DNA from: a bacterium
GTDB taxonomy: Bacteria; Coprothermobacterota; Coprothermobacteria; Coprothermobacterales; JAADFF01
Assembly (NCBI GenBank): GCA_027063755.1
Contig: JAMORD010000022.1
Span: 1 to 12,380 of the forward strand
Direction of reading: 5' to 3'
DNA length: 12,380 nucleotides
Part shown: positions 1-5,871 of the stretch, one piece after another
Layout of the letters: every line of letters starts with the position of its first letter
How positions within the stretch are numbered: the stretch's first letter is position 1
The notes under the pieces: generated by a model
What the model was told of the DNA's origin: nothing
Databases searched by the model: none
Seen by the model: only the letters and a program-made list of their open reading frames with translations
Made by a program: the position numbers and the translations under genes

Positions 1-580
1 CGTTGAAGCTAGAGTTCACAAACATGTTGAAGCAGATATAGTGAAAATGTCTACGATTATTAATGAAGATAAGCAGGTTTCCCATGAGAAGCAGCTTAAT
101 ATGAGGACAGTAAACAGTTTTGCTAAAGCTGTGGAAACAATGAAAAGCAAGCATAAATATCCTGCTTATATGGCTATTAGGGTTAATGATAATATCGTCA
201 AGATGAAGTTGTCGTTTGATATAGAAAAAGGTGAATTTCTTCTTGAAATGATGGCGGATAAAGATATGGCCAAGACGCTTCATATGCAGAAGCATTTGCT
301 TGTCAGCGCACTCATGGAGAGAGATATTCATGTTAGAGATATAAAAGTATATATAGCAAATCAGTCGTCTATGATTGGGCTAAGGCAAGATACGAAGCAT
401 ATGAACTGGTCTTTTATGGGACATAGTGGGTCATGGCACAGTTATAGGCAGCAACACGATTATGCTACTTGGGTTAGAGAAGTTTATGGCAATGCTCATG
501 AGACACCTATTGATATAATGGGCTTATATAGTGCACCTGTTAGGACAACAAAGGGTGCAGACATTAATATCTATGTGTAA
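1..580 (+). CDS. fliK: Flagellar hook-length control protein FliK, C-terminal part (5' end outside window)
   Basis: The frame is open from base 2 to the TAA at 578-580, so the gene enters from upstream. The in-frame GTG at 41 has no convincing ribosome binding site and is probably internal. The part coded by about 160-360 alternates hydrophobic beta-strand-like segments with a helix and ends in DIKVYI. This fits the FliK C-terminal Flg_hook domain (PF02120), which contacts the export gate protein FlhB and switches secretion from hook to filament substrates. A tail rich in His, Ser and Trp follows, ending ADINIYV, similar to FliK tails. Sequence similarity to well-known FliK is weak. The call rests on the domain pattern and on the position directly before flgD, the usual place for fliK in Firmicute-type operons. 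A 12-base gap separates it from flgD. Confidence 0.7.
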   Translation, partial: VEARVHKHVEADIVKMSTIINEDKQVSHEKQLNMRTVNSFAKAVETMKSKHKYPAYMAIRVNDNIVKMKLSFDIEKGEFLLEMMADKDMAKTLHMQKHLLVSALMERDIHVRDIKVYIANQSSMIGLRQDTKHMNWSFMGHSGSWHSYRQQHDYATWVREVYGNAHETPIDIMGLYSAPVRTTKGADINIYV

Positions 581-592
581 GGAGGGAGGCCT

Positions 593-967
593 ATGCCCTC
601 TGTTAATTCTGTCAATAATTCCATAAAAGCAGGTTTTACAGAAGATGTAACGCATAAGGATAGCTGGTCTAATATTGGTCTTGGTAAAGATGATTTCTTG
701 AGACTTCTTATAGCGAATATTAAATATCAAAATCCGATGTCGCCTATGGATAGCGATAAGATGTTGGAACAATTTACCCAGCTAACGCTTATAGAGAAAA
801 TCATTGAGGTTAGTGAGAAATTGGATGACATAAAAGAGGTATTGCAAAGTATTAATGAGGCTATAGGTGGCAATTCCGGAGATGCTTCGTCTAATGCGAC
901 AGTTAATCCATCAAATGCGTATAATATATATAAGAAAACTCAAGATATCTCTGGTGGTGCCGTATGA
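593..967 (+). CDS. flgD: Flagellar hook assembly (hook cap) protein FlgD, short form
   Basis: FlgD caps the growing hook and guides FlgE polymerisation outside the cell; it is exported by the flagellar type III system. Residues 30-72 carry the FlgD N-terminal signature: LGKDDFLRLL, then QNPMSPMD, then an EQFTQLTLIEKI segment matching the usual AQLAQFSSLEQM. The rest is a Ser/Asn/Gly-rich tail. The 124-residue product lacks the Ig-like and Tudor-like C-terminal domains of enterobacterial FlgD, as many Firmicute FlgD proteins do, so this is a lineage form and not an obvious truncation. The ATG at 593 follows a strong GGAGGG (581-586) by six bases. The stop overlaps the next start in an ATGA arrangement. 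Confidence 0.93.
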   Translation: MPSVNSVNNSIKAGFTEDVTHKDSWSNIGLGKDDFLRLLIANIKYQNPMSPMDSDKMLEQFTQLTLIEKIIEVSEKLDDIKEVLQSINEAIGGNSGDASSNATVNPSNAYNIYKKTQDISGGAV

Positions 968-1353
968 TAAACAGGTATAAACAGGTGCAAAGTCTAACGG
1001 GTATTGAACAGACAAGACTTAATACTGCTGTTCAGCAAAAGAAAGAGCCCACAAAACCTGTGGGGTTATCTCCTTTTATGCAGGAACTTGCTTCTTCTAT
1101 GGGTATTAAATTTTCTAAACACGCGCTTGATAGGATTAGATTTAGAAAAATTGATTTTACCCAAGACCATCTGCTACGGTTAGCAGATGGTATAACCAAA
1201 TTAAGAAATAAGGGGGTGAAAGAGGGAGTTGTTGTGATGGATGACCTGATTGCAGTTGTCGGTGTTAAAGAGGGAACGGTTATTACGGTGAAGACACCAC
1301 CGTTTAAAAAGGATGCCGTGTTTTCTCAGATTGATGGAGTAGTGTTTGTTTAA
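964..1353 (+). CDS. TIGR02530-type flagellar operon protein
   Basis: This small (129 residue) protein belongs to the family found between flgD and flgE in Firmicutes and related bacteria (TIGR02530, flagellar operon protein). Visible family features are FSKHALDRIRFR near residues 50-61, a helix with LRLADGITKLRNKG, then VVMDDLIAVVGVKEGTVITV and a C-terminal IDGVVFV. Its molecular role is not established; the location suggests hook assembly. The ATG at 964 overlaps the flgD stop by four bases and has only a weak GGTGG-type binding site, so it is probably translated by coupling to flgD. The coding sequence contains a strong 11-bp hairpin (1166-1191), annotated separately. The gene is followed by a structured 98-base gap. 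Confidence 0.85.
   Translation: MINRYKQVQSLTGIEQTRLNTAVQQKKEPTKPVGLSPFMQELASSMGIKFSKHALDRIRFRKIDFTQDHLLRLADGITKLRNKGVKEGVVVMDDLIAVVGVKEGTVITVKTPPFKKDAVFSQIDGVVFV
1166..1191 (+). repeat. Perfect 11-bp inverted repeat (RNA hairpin) inside the TIGR02530 gene
   Basis: Bases 1166-1176 are the exact reverse complement of 1181-1191, with a CGGT loop at 1177-1180. No T run follows, so it does not look like a factor-independent terminator. It lies in coding sequence (residues about 68-76), where such a long perfect stem is unexpected by chance. It could slow ribosomes, protect the transcript end or be an RNase processing site, but the sequence alone does not tell. Confidence 0.6.
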
Positions 1354-1451
1354 TTAGCGCGACGGTGATTTGAGATATTGCCTGGGTAGCTGGACCGCAC
1401 TGGCGGGGGCTCCCAGGCGCTTAAAAAAGCGCCAAAGGGAGGTGTTTGTGC
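1354..1451 (+). promoter_or_regulatory. Structured flgE leader with mutually exclusive hairpins and a sequesterable Shine-Dalgarno
   Basis: The 98-base gap before flgE is a G+C island (32 of 41 bases at 1380-1420). Structure A pairs 1380-1386 (GCCTGGG) with 1412-1418 (CCCAGGC), then 1388-1390 with 1409-1411, and after an internal loop 1395-1398 with 1403-1406 around an ACTG tip. Structure B pairs 1416-1422 with 1427-1433 (GGCGCTT/AAGCGCC, loop AAAA). It continues across a small internal loop with CTCCC 1410-1414 against GGGAG 1437-1441, which is the flgE ribosome binding site (GGGAGG 1437-1442). Both structures need 1410-1418, so they cannot coexist. A would free the binding site and B would hide it. 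There is no T run, so control would be translational. I do not recognise a known riboswitch consensus; c-di-GMP-I and -II signatures are absent. The regulatory role is inferred; the pairings are seen. Confidence 0.6.
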
Positions 1452-3065
1452 ATGTTGAGATCTTTCTTCACCGCTATTTCTGGCCTGAAGGCCCATAATA
1501 CTCGTATTGATGTTATTTCTAACAATATTGCCAATGCCAATACTGTGGGATATAAATCTGCCAAGGCCACTTTTAGAGATGTTTTGTACCTTATGAATCG
1601 TGCAGCAAGGGCTCCATATGCTGGTAGAGGAGGAACCAATCCTTCTCAGATAGGTTTGGGTGTTCAGGTGTCTAATATCAACAACATAATGACACAAGGT
1701 GCTATACAAAACACAGGTAGAATAACGGATTTGGCTATACAGGGAGGAGGTTTCTTTGTTCTATCTGATGGGCAAAGATACTTCTATACACGCGACGGTA
1801 GCTTTGATATAGATACAAACGGTGCACTTGTCAGTGCTGCAACAGGTTTGAAGGTGCAAGGTTGGAGTATTTCACCAACGGCCAAAGTCAATGTTCACGG
1901 TTCTATTGATACATCTACAACAACTCAGACGCTCATTCGTGTCTATGATGAGTTTGGACAGGAGCATGTGCTTACTGTGAAATTTGACTCTACTACCAAT
2001 GGTGTTATTGCCACCATCTACGATGGTGTTAATGCATCGGCTCCCGTGCTTCTTAGCAATCATATCATTACCTTTGATGCTTCTACCAATAGGGTTATTG
2101 GTGGTCAGATAGCCAGCCTTAGATGGCATGGCCAGAATATCAGCATAGATTTTAATAATCTGCAGAGTGCTTCTGTGACCGCCGTCTTTGCCGATCCTGA
2201 TATTACCCCGGATGCAGGTAAAGTCGGTGATATTGTTATTCCTCAGGATATGAGCATGGCCCCCACTCCTACATCTTCTATTACCTTTAACGGAAACCTT
2301 GATGCAGCTGCAACGGCTTCTGACAACATCACATTCAGTGTCAGTGGCATTGTTGATTCTCTGGGTAGGGAGCATGCCATGGTTGTTACAATGACCCCCA
2401 AAGATGGAAGTGCTAATACATGGGTAGCCACTGTTAGTATTGGTTCTAAGGTATGGAAGTTTGGTGTAACATTTACCAATGATGGTAGATTTGAGAGTGT
2501 TTATTACAACACCTCTGATCCGGCTGGCGATCCATTTGATCCTGCAAACTCTGCAACAACATCTGAACCTACTATCGCCATTGATCCTAATGATCCACTG
2601 CTTTCCGAGTTTGCCGGTGCCAACCCTATGGATATTAATCTGACATTTAATTCACTGACGCAATATGCTTCTCAGTCTACTGTTTCTGGTTCTGCCGATG
2701 GTGTAAAAGAAGGGAAACTTGAGAGTTTCTTTATAACACCGGATGGGCAAGTTGTTGGTACATTTACAAATGGTCTTGTAAAGCCAATTGCTCGGATAGC
2801 CCTTGCTTCTTTCTCCAACCCTGCAGGTTTGCAGAGAGAAGGCTCCAACCTATGGTCTGATTCTGCTAATAGTGGCTTTGAGGGCTTTAAGACTGCAGAT
2901 GATCTGGGTTCCGAGGTTATATCAGGTGCCCTTGAAATGTCCAATGTTGACCTTGCTGAGGAGTTTACAGACCTTATTATTACACAGAGGGGATTCCAAG
3001 CTAATAGTAGAGTTATAACAACGGCTGATGAAATAACAATGGAGATATTGAATATTAAGCGATAA
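1452..3065 (+). CDS. flgE: Flagellar hook protein FlgE
   Basis: FlgE is the subunit of the hook, the flexible joint outside the cell that transmits torque from rod to filament. The N-terminus has the rod/hook signature FFTAISGLKAHN followed by IDVISNNIANANTVGYK. The C-terminus has the matching helix with MSNVDLAEEFTDLIITQRGF and an ANSRVITTADEI segment. The central 400 or so residues form the variable surface domains, with an Asp-Pro-rich patch near residues 356-380. At 537 residues it is larger than the roughly 400-residue Salmonella FlgE, but within the family range. I chose ATG 1452, nine bases after GGGAGG (1437-1442); a TTG at 1446 in the same frame is too close to that site. It is the only gene here with structured RNA on both sides: a switch-like leader before it and a terminator-like hairpin after it. 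Confidence 0.97.
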   Translation: MLRSFFTAISGLKAHNTRIDVISNNIANANTVGYKSAKATFRDVLYLMNRAARAPYAGRGGTNPSQIGLGVQVSNINNIMTQGAIQNTGRITDLAIQGGGFFVLSDGQRYFYTRDGSFDIDTNGALVSAATGLKVQGWSISPTAKVNVHGSIDTSTTTQTLIRVYDEFGQEHVLTVKFDSTTNGVIATIYDGVNASAPVLLSNHIITFDASTNRVIGGQIASLRWHGQNISIDFNNLQSASVTAVFADPDITPDAGKVGDIVIPQDMSMAPTPTSSITFNGNLDAAATASDNITFSVSGIVDSLGREHAMVVTMTPKDGSANTWVATVSIGSKVWKFGVTFTNDGRFESVYYNTSDPAGDPFDPANSATTSEPTIAIDPNDPLLSEFAGANPMDINLTFNSLTQYASQSTVSGSADGVKEGKLESFFITPDGQVVGTFTNGLVKPIARIALASFSNPAGLQREGSNLWSDSANSGFEGFKTADDLGSEVISGALEMSNVDLAEEFTDLIITQRGFQANSRVITTADEITMEILNIKR

Positions 3066-3078
3066 TAACCGATTATAA

Positions 3079-3115
3079 GTAAGGGAAGGAGATTATCTCC
3101 TTCCCTTACACTTTT
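3079..3115 (+). terminator. Factor-independent terminator-like hairpin after flgE
   Basis: Bases 3079-3092 (GTAAGGGAAGGAGA) are exactly complementary to 3096-3109, giving a 14-bp stem with a TTA loop, followed by ACTTTT and further T-rich sequence. It starts 14 bases after the flgE stop and ends before the flbD ribosome binding site. Because flbD and the rest continue in the same direction with no evident promoter, it is more likely a leaky terminator or an mRNA-stabilising stem that sets more flgE message than downstream message. The T run is short (four, then interrupted), which supports partial termination. Confidence 0.65.
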
Positions 3116-3132
3116 ATGTTGGGGGTGGTGAT

Positions 3133-3348
3133 GTGATAAAACTGCACAGGCTTAACGGCACGGAGTTTTACCTTAATCCTGAACATATTGAGCTGATAGA
3201 GGAAACCCCCAATACTGTTATTACATTGACCAATGGCCACAAATATGTGGTGAAAGAGTCAATAGATGAAATAATAGAACTTATAGTAGAATTTAAAGGG
3301 AGATTTTTAATTCGCAGACAGCATGGGGTAGAGGAGGTTAGTGACTAA
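3133..3348 (+). CDS. flbD: FlbD family flagellar protein
   Basis: This 71-residue product matches the short FlbD family (PF06289) found between flgE and motA in Firmicutes, spirochaetes and Thermotogota. It starts MIKLHRLNGTEFYLNPEHIE, then has a TVITLTNG turn, KYVVKES and a helical end with IIELIVEFKGR. The family is unrelated to the Caulobacter transcription factor of the same name. Its biochemical function is not settled. It starts at GTG 3133 behind a G-rich GGGGGTGG (3121-3128). The stop overlaps the motA start by one base (TAATG), suggesting coupled translation. Confidence 0.93.
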   Translation: MIKLHRLNGTEFYLNPEHIELIEETPNTVITLTNGHKYVVKESIDEIIELIVEFKGRFLIRRQHGVEEVSD

Positions 3349-4139
3349 TGGATATAGCGCTACTTGCAGGTTTGGGTCTGGCAGTTATACTGGTTATATC
3401 GGGTATGCTTGGTGGCGTGCCAATTTCTACATTTATAAATTTTCCATCGGCATTACTAACCATTGGTGGTTCCTTGGGTGCTACCATTGCCTCCTTACCT
3501 TTAAAAACGATTACTGGAATTGGTGGAGTTATTAGTGCTGCATTAAAAGGAGTAACCCTTGATCCTGTTCAACTTGTGACTACATTGGTAAACCTTGCAT
3601 ATAGGGCAAGAAAAGAAGGACTTTTATCCCTTGAAGAGGCCATTCAAGAGATAGAGGATGATTTTCTGAAAAGAGGAGTACAACTTGTTGTAGATGGTGT
3701 TGATCCAGAATCGGTTAGAGGCATTTTAGAAGCGGATATTGAAGCCATGCAGGCAAGGCACGCTATGTATAAAAGAGTGTTTGACTATTGGGGTGAACTC
3801 GCCCCAGCTTATGGTATGATTGGTACTGTTGTCGGTTTGATAAAAATGCTTAAGCAACTTGATGATCCTTCTACCATTGGTCCATCAATGGCTCTGGCTT
3901 TGATTACCACCTTATATGGTTCTTTGGTTGCTAATGTGGTTATGTTACCTATAAGTAAAAAGCTTGCAGCCAATGATGAAATAGAGGCATCTATCCGCCA
4001 AATGGTTGTTGAAGGACTATTAGCTATCCAGGCTGGAGAGAACCCGAGGGTTCTAGAAGAAAGACTTAAGTCATTCCTTTCTCCAGCTGATCGCAAAGCT
4101 GTAGAAGAGGCTCTCTCTGGTGGAGGAGGCGGACAATAA
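3348..4139 (+). CDS. motA: Flagellar motor stator protein MotA (sodium-type motif pattern)
   Basis: MotA is the membrane subunit that rings a MotB dimer and converts ion flow into rotor torque. Its 263 residues show four hydrophobic segments, two at the N-terminus and two around 150-172 and 182-204. The cytoplasmic loop holds R88 and E96, eight residues apart like the E. coli torque residues R90 and E98. The conserved prolines are P153 (in LAPAYGMIGT) and P201 (in VMLPIS). Thr160 and the pair Thr187-Thr188 (ITTLYG) correspond to threonines that line the sodium path in PomA; proton-type MotA usually lacks the TTLYG motif. I infer sodium drive. A Gly-rich GGGGGQ tail overlaps the region that supplies the motB ribosome binding site (GGAGGAGGCGG). 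Confidence 0.96.
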   Translation: MDIALLAGLGLAVILVISGMLGGVPISTFINFPSALLTIGGSLGATIASLPLKTITGIGGVISAALKGVTLDPVQLVTTLVNLAYRARKEGLLSLEEAIQEIEDDFLKRGVQLVVDGVDPESVRGILEADIEAMQARHAMYKRVFDYWGELAPAYGMIGTVVGLIKMLKQLDDPSTIGPSMALALITTLYGSLVANVVMLPISKKLAANDEIEASIRQMVVEGLLAIQAGENPRVLEERLKSFLSPADRKAVEEALSGGGGGQ

Positions 4140-4970
4140 GTGGCCAAAAATAAATGTAAATGTGAAGAGGGTGGCGGTGCACCACTTTGGTGTTTAAGTT
4201 ATAGTGATCTTGTTACAAATACACTCGTTTTCTTTATTTTGTTATATTCTTTTTCTACAATCAATCCTGTTAAATTTGAACAAATAGCTTTTTCTTTCAT
4301 CATTACATTTGGAGGTAGTCTAGGTGTTTTACCCGCTAACCCAATTTTCACACCTCCTATGCCTGTGCCACCAGATGTTATTCAAGTTGGACCTATGACG
4401 GTTATGCAAACTTATGCCAATGCAGAGGGGGCTGCAAAAGAGATACAAAAGGCAGTAGAGGAGGCCCTAAAAGGTAAGTTATCAGAAATGGGAAAGGAAG
4501 AGCAAAAAATCTTATCGGAACTGGCTAAACAGCCTGTTGAAGTAAAAACAGCTAGTGGGGAGATAACCCTTATATTGCAAGGAGATATATTTTTTGACCT
4601 TGGAAAGGCAACTATTAAGCCTGAGATGAAAGAGGCCCTTAAGAAACTTGTTCCTGTTCTAATCAATGCTAATGGTGAGATATGTATTACGGGACATACT
4701 GATAACATACCTATTCATACAGCCCAGTTTCCGTCAAACTGGGAACTGGGTGCTGCTCGTGCTCTTGCTGTTTTGCACTTTTTTGAAAAAGAGGGAATTA
4801 ATCCGGCCAAAATGTGTGCTGCCACATATGGTGAATATAGACCTCGTTATCCGAATGATACACCAGAACATAGAGCTCTTAACAGGCGAGTAGAAATTAA
4901 TATCAAAATACCCGAAACACCATCACTTACCGGTACCTCTACTGTTTCGCCTAAGGGGGGACAGAGATGA
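4140..4970 (+). CDS. motB: Flagellar motor stator protein MotB (PomB-like)
   Basis: MotB anchors the stator to peptidoglycan and carries the ion-binding aspartate. The N-terminus has clustered cysteines (CKCEE, C6 and C8) and the segment APLWCLSYSDLVT, in which D23 is the expected ion-binding residue at the start of the single membrane helix (about 18-40). A Pro-rich stretch follows (about 75-84), likely the plug/linker region. The C-terminal OmpA-like domain is clear: GHTDNIPI, NWELGAARALAVL and ALNRRVEI. The Cys-rich N-terminus and the FSTINPVKFEQIA segment resemble PomB. Asn27 and Thr28 replace the usual Leu-Leu just after D23, which is unusual in a membrane helix. The GTG start directly abuts the motA stop. 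The 276-residue length is ordinary, and the end overlaps fliL by four bases. Confidence 0.95.
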   Translation: MAKNKCKCEEGGGAPLWCLSYSDLVTNTLVFFILLYSFSTINPVKFEQIAFSFIITFGGSLGVLPANPIFTPPMPVPPDVIQVGPMTVMQTYANAEGAAKEIQKAVEEALKGKLSEMGKEEQKILSELAKQPVEVKTASGEITLILQGDIFFDLGKATIKPEMKEALKKLVPVLINANGEICITGHTDNIPIHTAQFPSNWELGAARALAVLHFFEKEGINPAKMCAATYGEYRPRYPNDTPEHRALNRRVEINIKIPETPSLTGTSTVSPKGGQR

Positions 4971-5398
4971 AGAAATTACTACCAATCTTGATACCTGTTA
5001 TTGCGGCGATTCTTGGAATCGCCATAGGAGGTTTTGTCATTGGTCCTATGCTGATCCCTAAACCTCCTGATGTAGAGCCACAAGAGGGAGTATTATATTC
5101 TTTGGGTAAAATGCAGATAAACTTAGATGAGATGTCATATATAGTTATCATATCGCCTGTCCTTGAGTTTCGTGATCAGAAGACTCTTGACGAAATTATG
5201 AAAAAAGATCCTAACTTGTCTGAAATAAAAAGTATCATTATTAGAACATTGGCAAAGTATAGCCCCGAAGATTTTGTGGGAGATAAAAGAAGGGCTACGA
5301 TGGCTGCTGTAGTAGAATCTATCAATAATTTTTATGGTGATAAGGTTGTGCTACGGATATTTGTTACAGAGTTACTCATATCTAAACTCCCACAGTAA
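4967..5398 (+). CDS. fliL: Flagellar basal body-associated protein FliL (copy 1)
   Basis: FliL is a single-pass inner-membrane protein that surrounds the stator and supports torque under load. Residues about 5-27 form the membrane anchor. The periplasmic part starts with LYSLGKMQINL and shows the family pattern: LEFRDQKTLDEI, then KSIIIRTLAKYSPEDF, then INNFYG and a final beta strand VVLRIFVTELLISKLP. It starts at ATG 4967 within the motB stop (ATGA), behind AAGGGGGGA. It is followed after 14 bases by a paralogue (5413-5859) that is about 48% identical over the periplasmic domain by hand alignment, so a gene duplication is evident. Confidence 0.92.
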   Translation: MKKLLPILIPVIAAILGIAIGGFVIGPMLIPKPPDVEPQEGVLYSLGKMQINLDEMSYIVIISPVLEFRDQKTLDEIMKKDPNLSEIKSIIIRTLAKYSPEDFVGDKRRATMAAVVESINNFYGDKVVLRIFVTELLISKLPQ

Positions 5399-5412
5399 AG
5401 GAGGGTGGAGCT

Positions 5413-5859
5413 GTGAAGAAATTACTTGTACCAATACTTATAGCAATAGTGGCTGTTGCTATTGGCTTAGGTATAGGAGTTTTTTTTATTGGTCCTAAGA
5501 TGGCTCCAAAGGCAGATGATAAAAAGAAAGATACAACAAAAGATGAATCGGTGTTATACGATATGCCTAAGATGACCATTAATCTTTCAGATTACTCTTG
5601 GATAGTGCAGATCAAATTGACACTTCGTTTTAAAGATCAAAAGACACTTGATGAAATAACAACTAAGGATCCCGATATGGCTGTTATAAAAGATATAATC
5701 ATAAGTGTTATTAGTAGAAAAAACCCTGGCGATTTTACATCAGAGGGTATGGATCAAATTATGAACGAAATCAAAGAGGCTATAAATGACTTTTATGGAA
5801 AAACTGTGGTATTAGATGTCTTTTATACTGAAAAACTTGTAACAAAATTACCCATGTAG
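5413..5859 (+). CDS. fliL: Flagellar basal body-associated protein FliL (copy 2)
   Basis: This second FliL has the same plan as its upstream neighbour: a membrane anchor at about 4-27, a short lysine-rich charged linker (KADDKKKDTTKDE, absent from copy 1), and a periplasmic domain with MTINLSDYSWIVQIKLTLRF, KDQKTLDEI, IKDIIISVISRKNPGDF, INDFYG and FYTEKLVTKLP. It starts at GTG 5413 with AGGAGG at 5399-5404. The two copies have clearly diverged, so both are probably kept under selection. They may form a mixed ring around the stator, or one may serve another state of the motor; this is inference. A TAGGGGGA sequence at its end serves fliM. Confidence 0.9.
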   Translation: MKKLLVPILIAIVAVAIGLGIGVFFIGPKMAPKADDKKKDTTKDESVLYDMPKMTINLSDYSWIVQIKLTLRFKDQKTLDEITTKDPDMAVIKDIIISVISRKNPGDFTSEGMDQIMNEIKEAINDFYGKTVVLDVFYTEKLVTKLPM

Positions 5860-5871
5860 GGGGAATCGCTG

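Noticed and set aside
41-580. First gene starting at GTG 41
   Set aside because: There is no ribosome binding site before it and the frame is open to the window edge; the gene is almost certainly a 5'-truncated view of fliK.
593-967. flgD as a truncated gene
   Set aside because: Short FlgD proteins without the C-terminal domains are normal in Firmicute-type bacteria, and the frame and overlaps are clean.
1354-1451. c-di-GMP (GEMM-type) riboswitch before flgE
   Set aside because: The hallmark CACGCACAGGGCAAA-type core, the GACGCAAAG segment and the tetraloop-receptor arms are missing, and nothing resembles the c-di-GMP-II core. A different element seems more likely.
1350-1709. Minus-strand open frame across the flgE leader
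   Set aside because: It is a shadow of flgE and the structured gap; there is no family resemblance.
2012-2028. 7-bp hairpin in flgE (CACCATC/GATGGTG)
   Set aside because: It is short, inside the variable hook domain, with no associated signal; likely chance.
3056-3075. Sigma-28-like promoter (GCGATAAT or CCGATTAT) after flgE
   Set aside because: No TAAA-type -35 element lies at the right distance, and the candidate would be followed at once by the terminator-like stem.
4723-4743. 8-bp hairpin in motB (CCCAGTTT/AAACTGGG)
   Set aside because: It lies in the conserved OmpA-domain codons with no T run; it is short enough to be chance.
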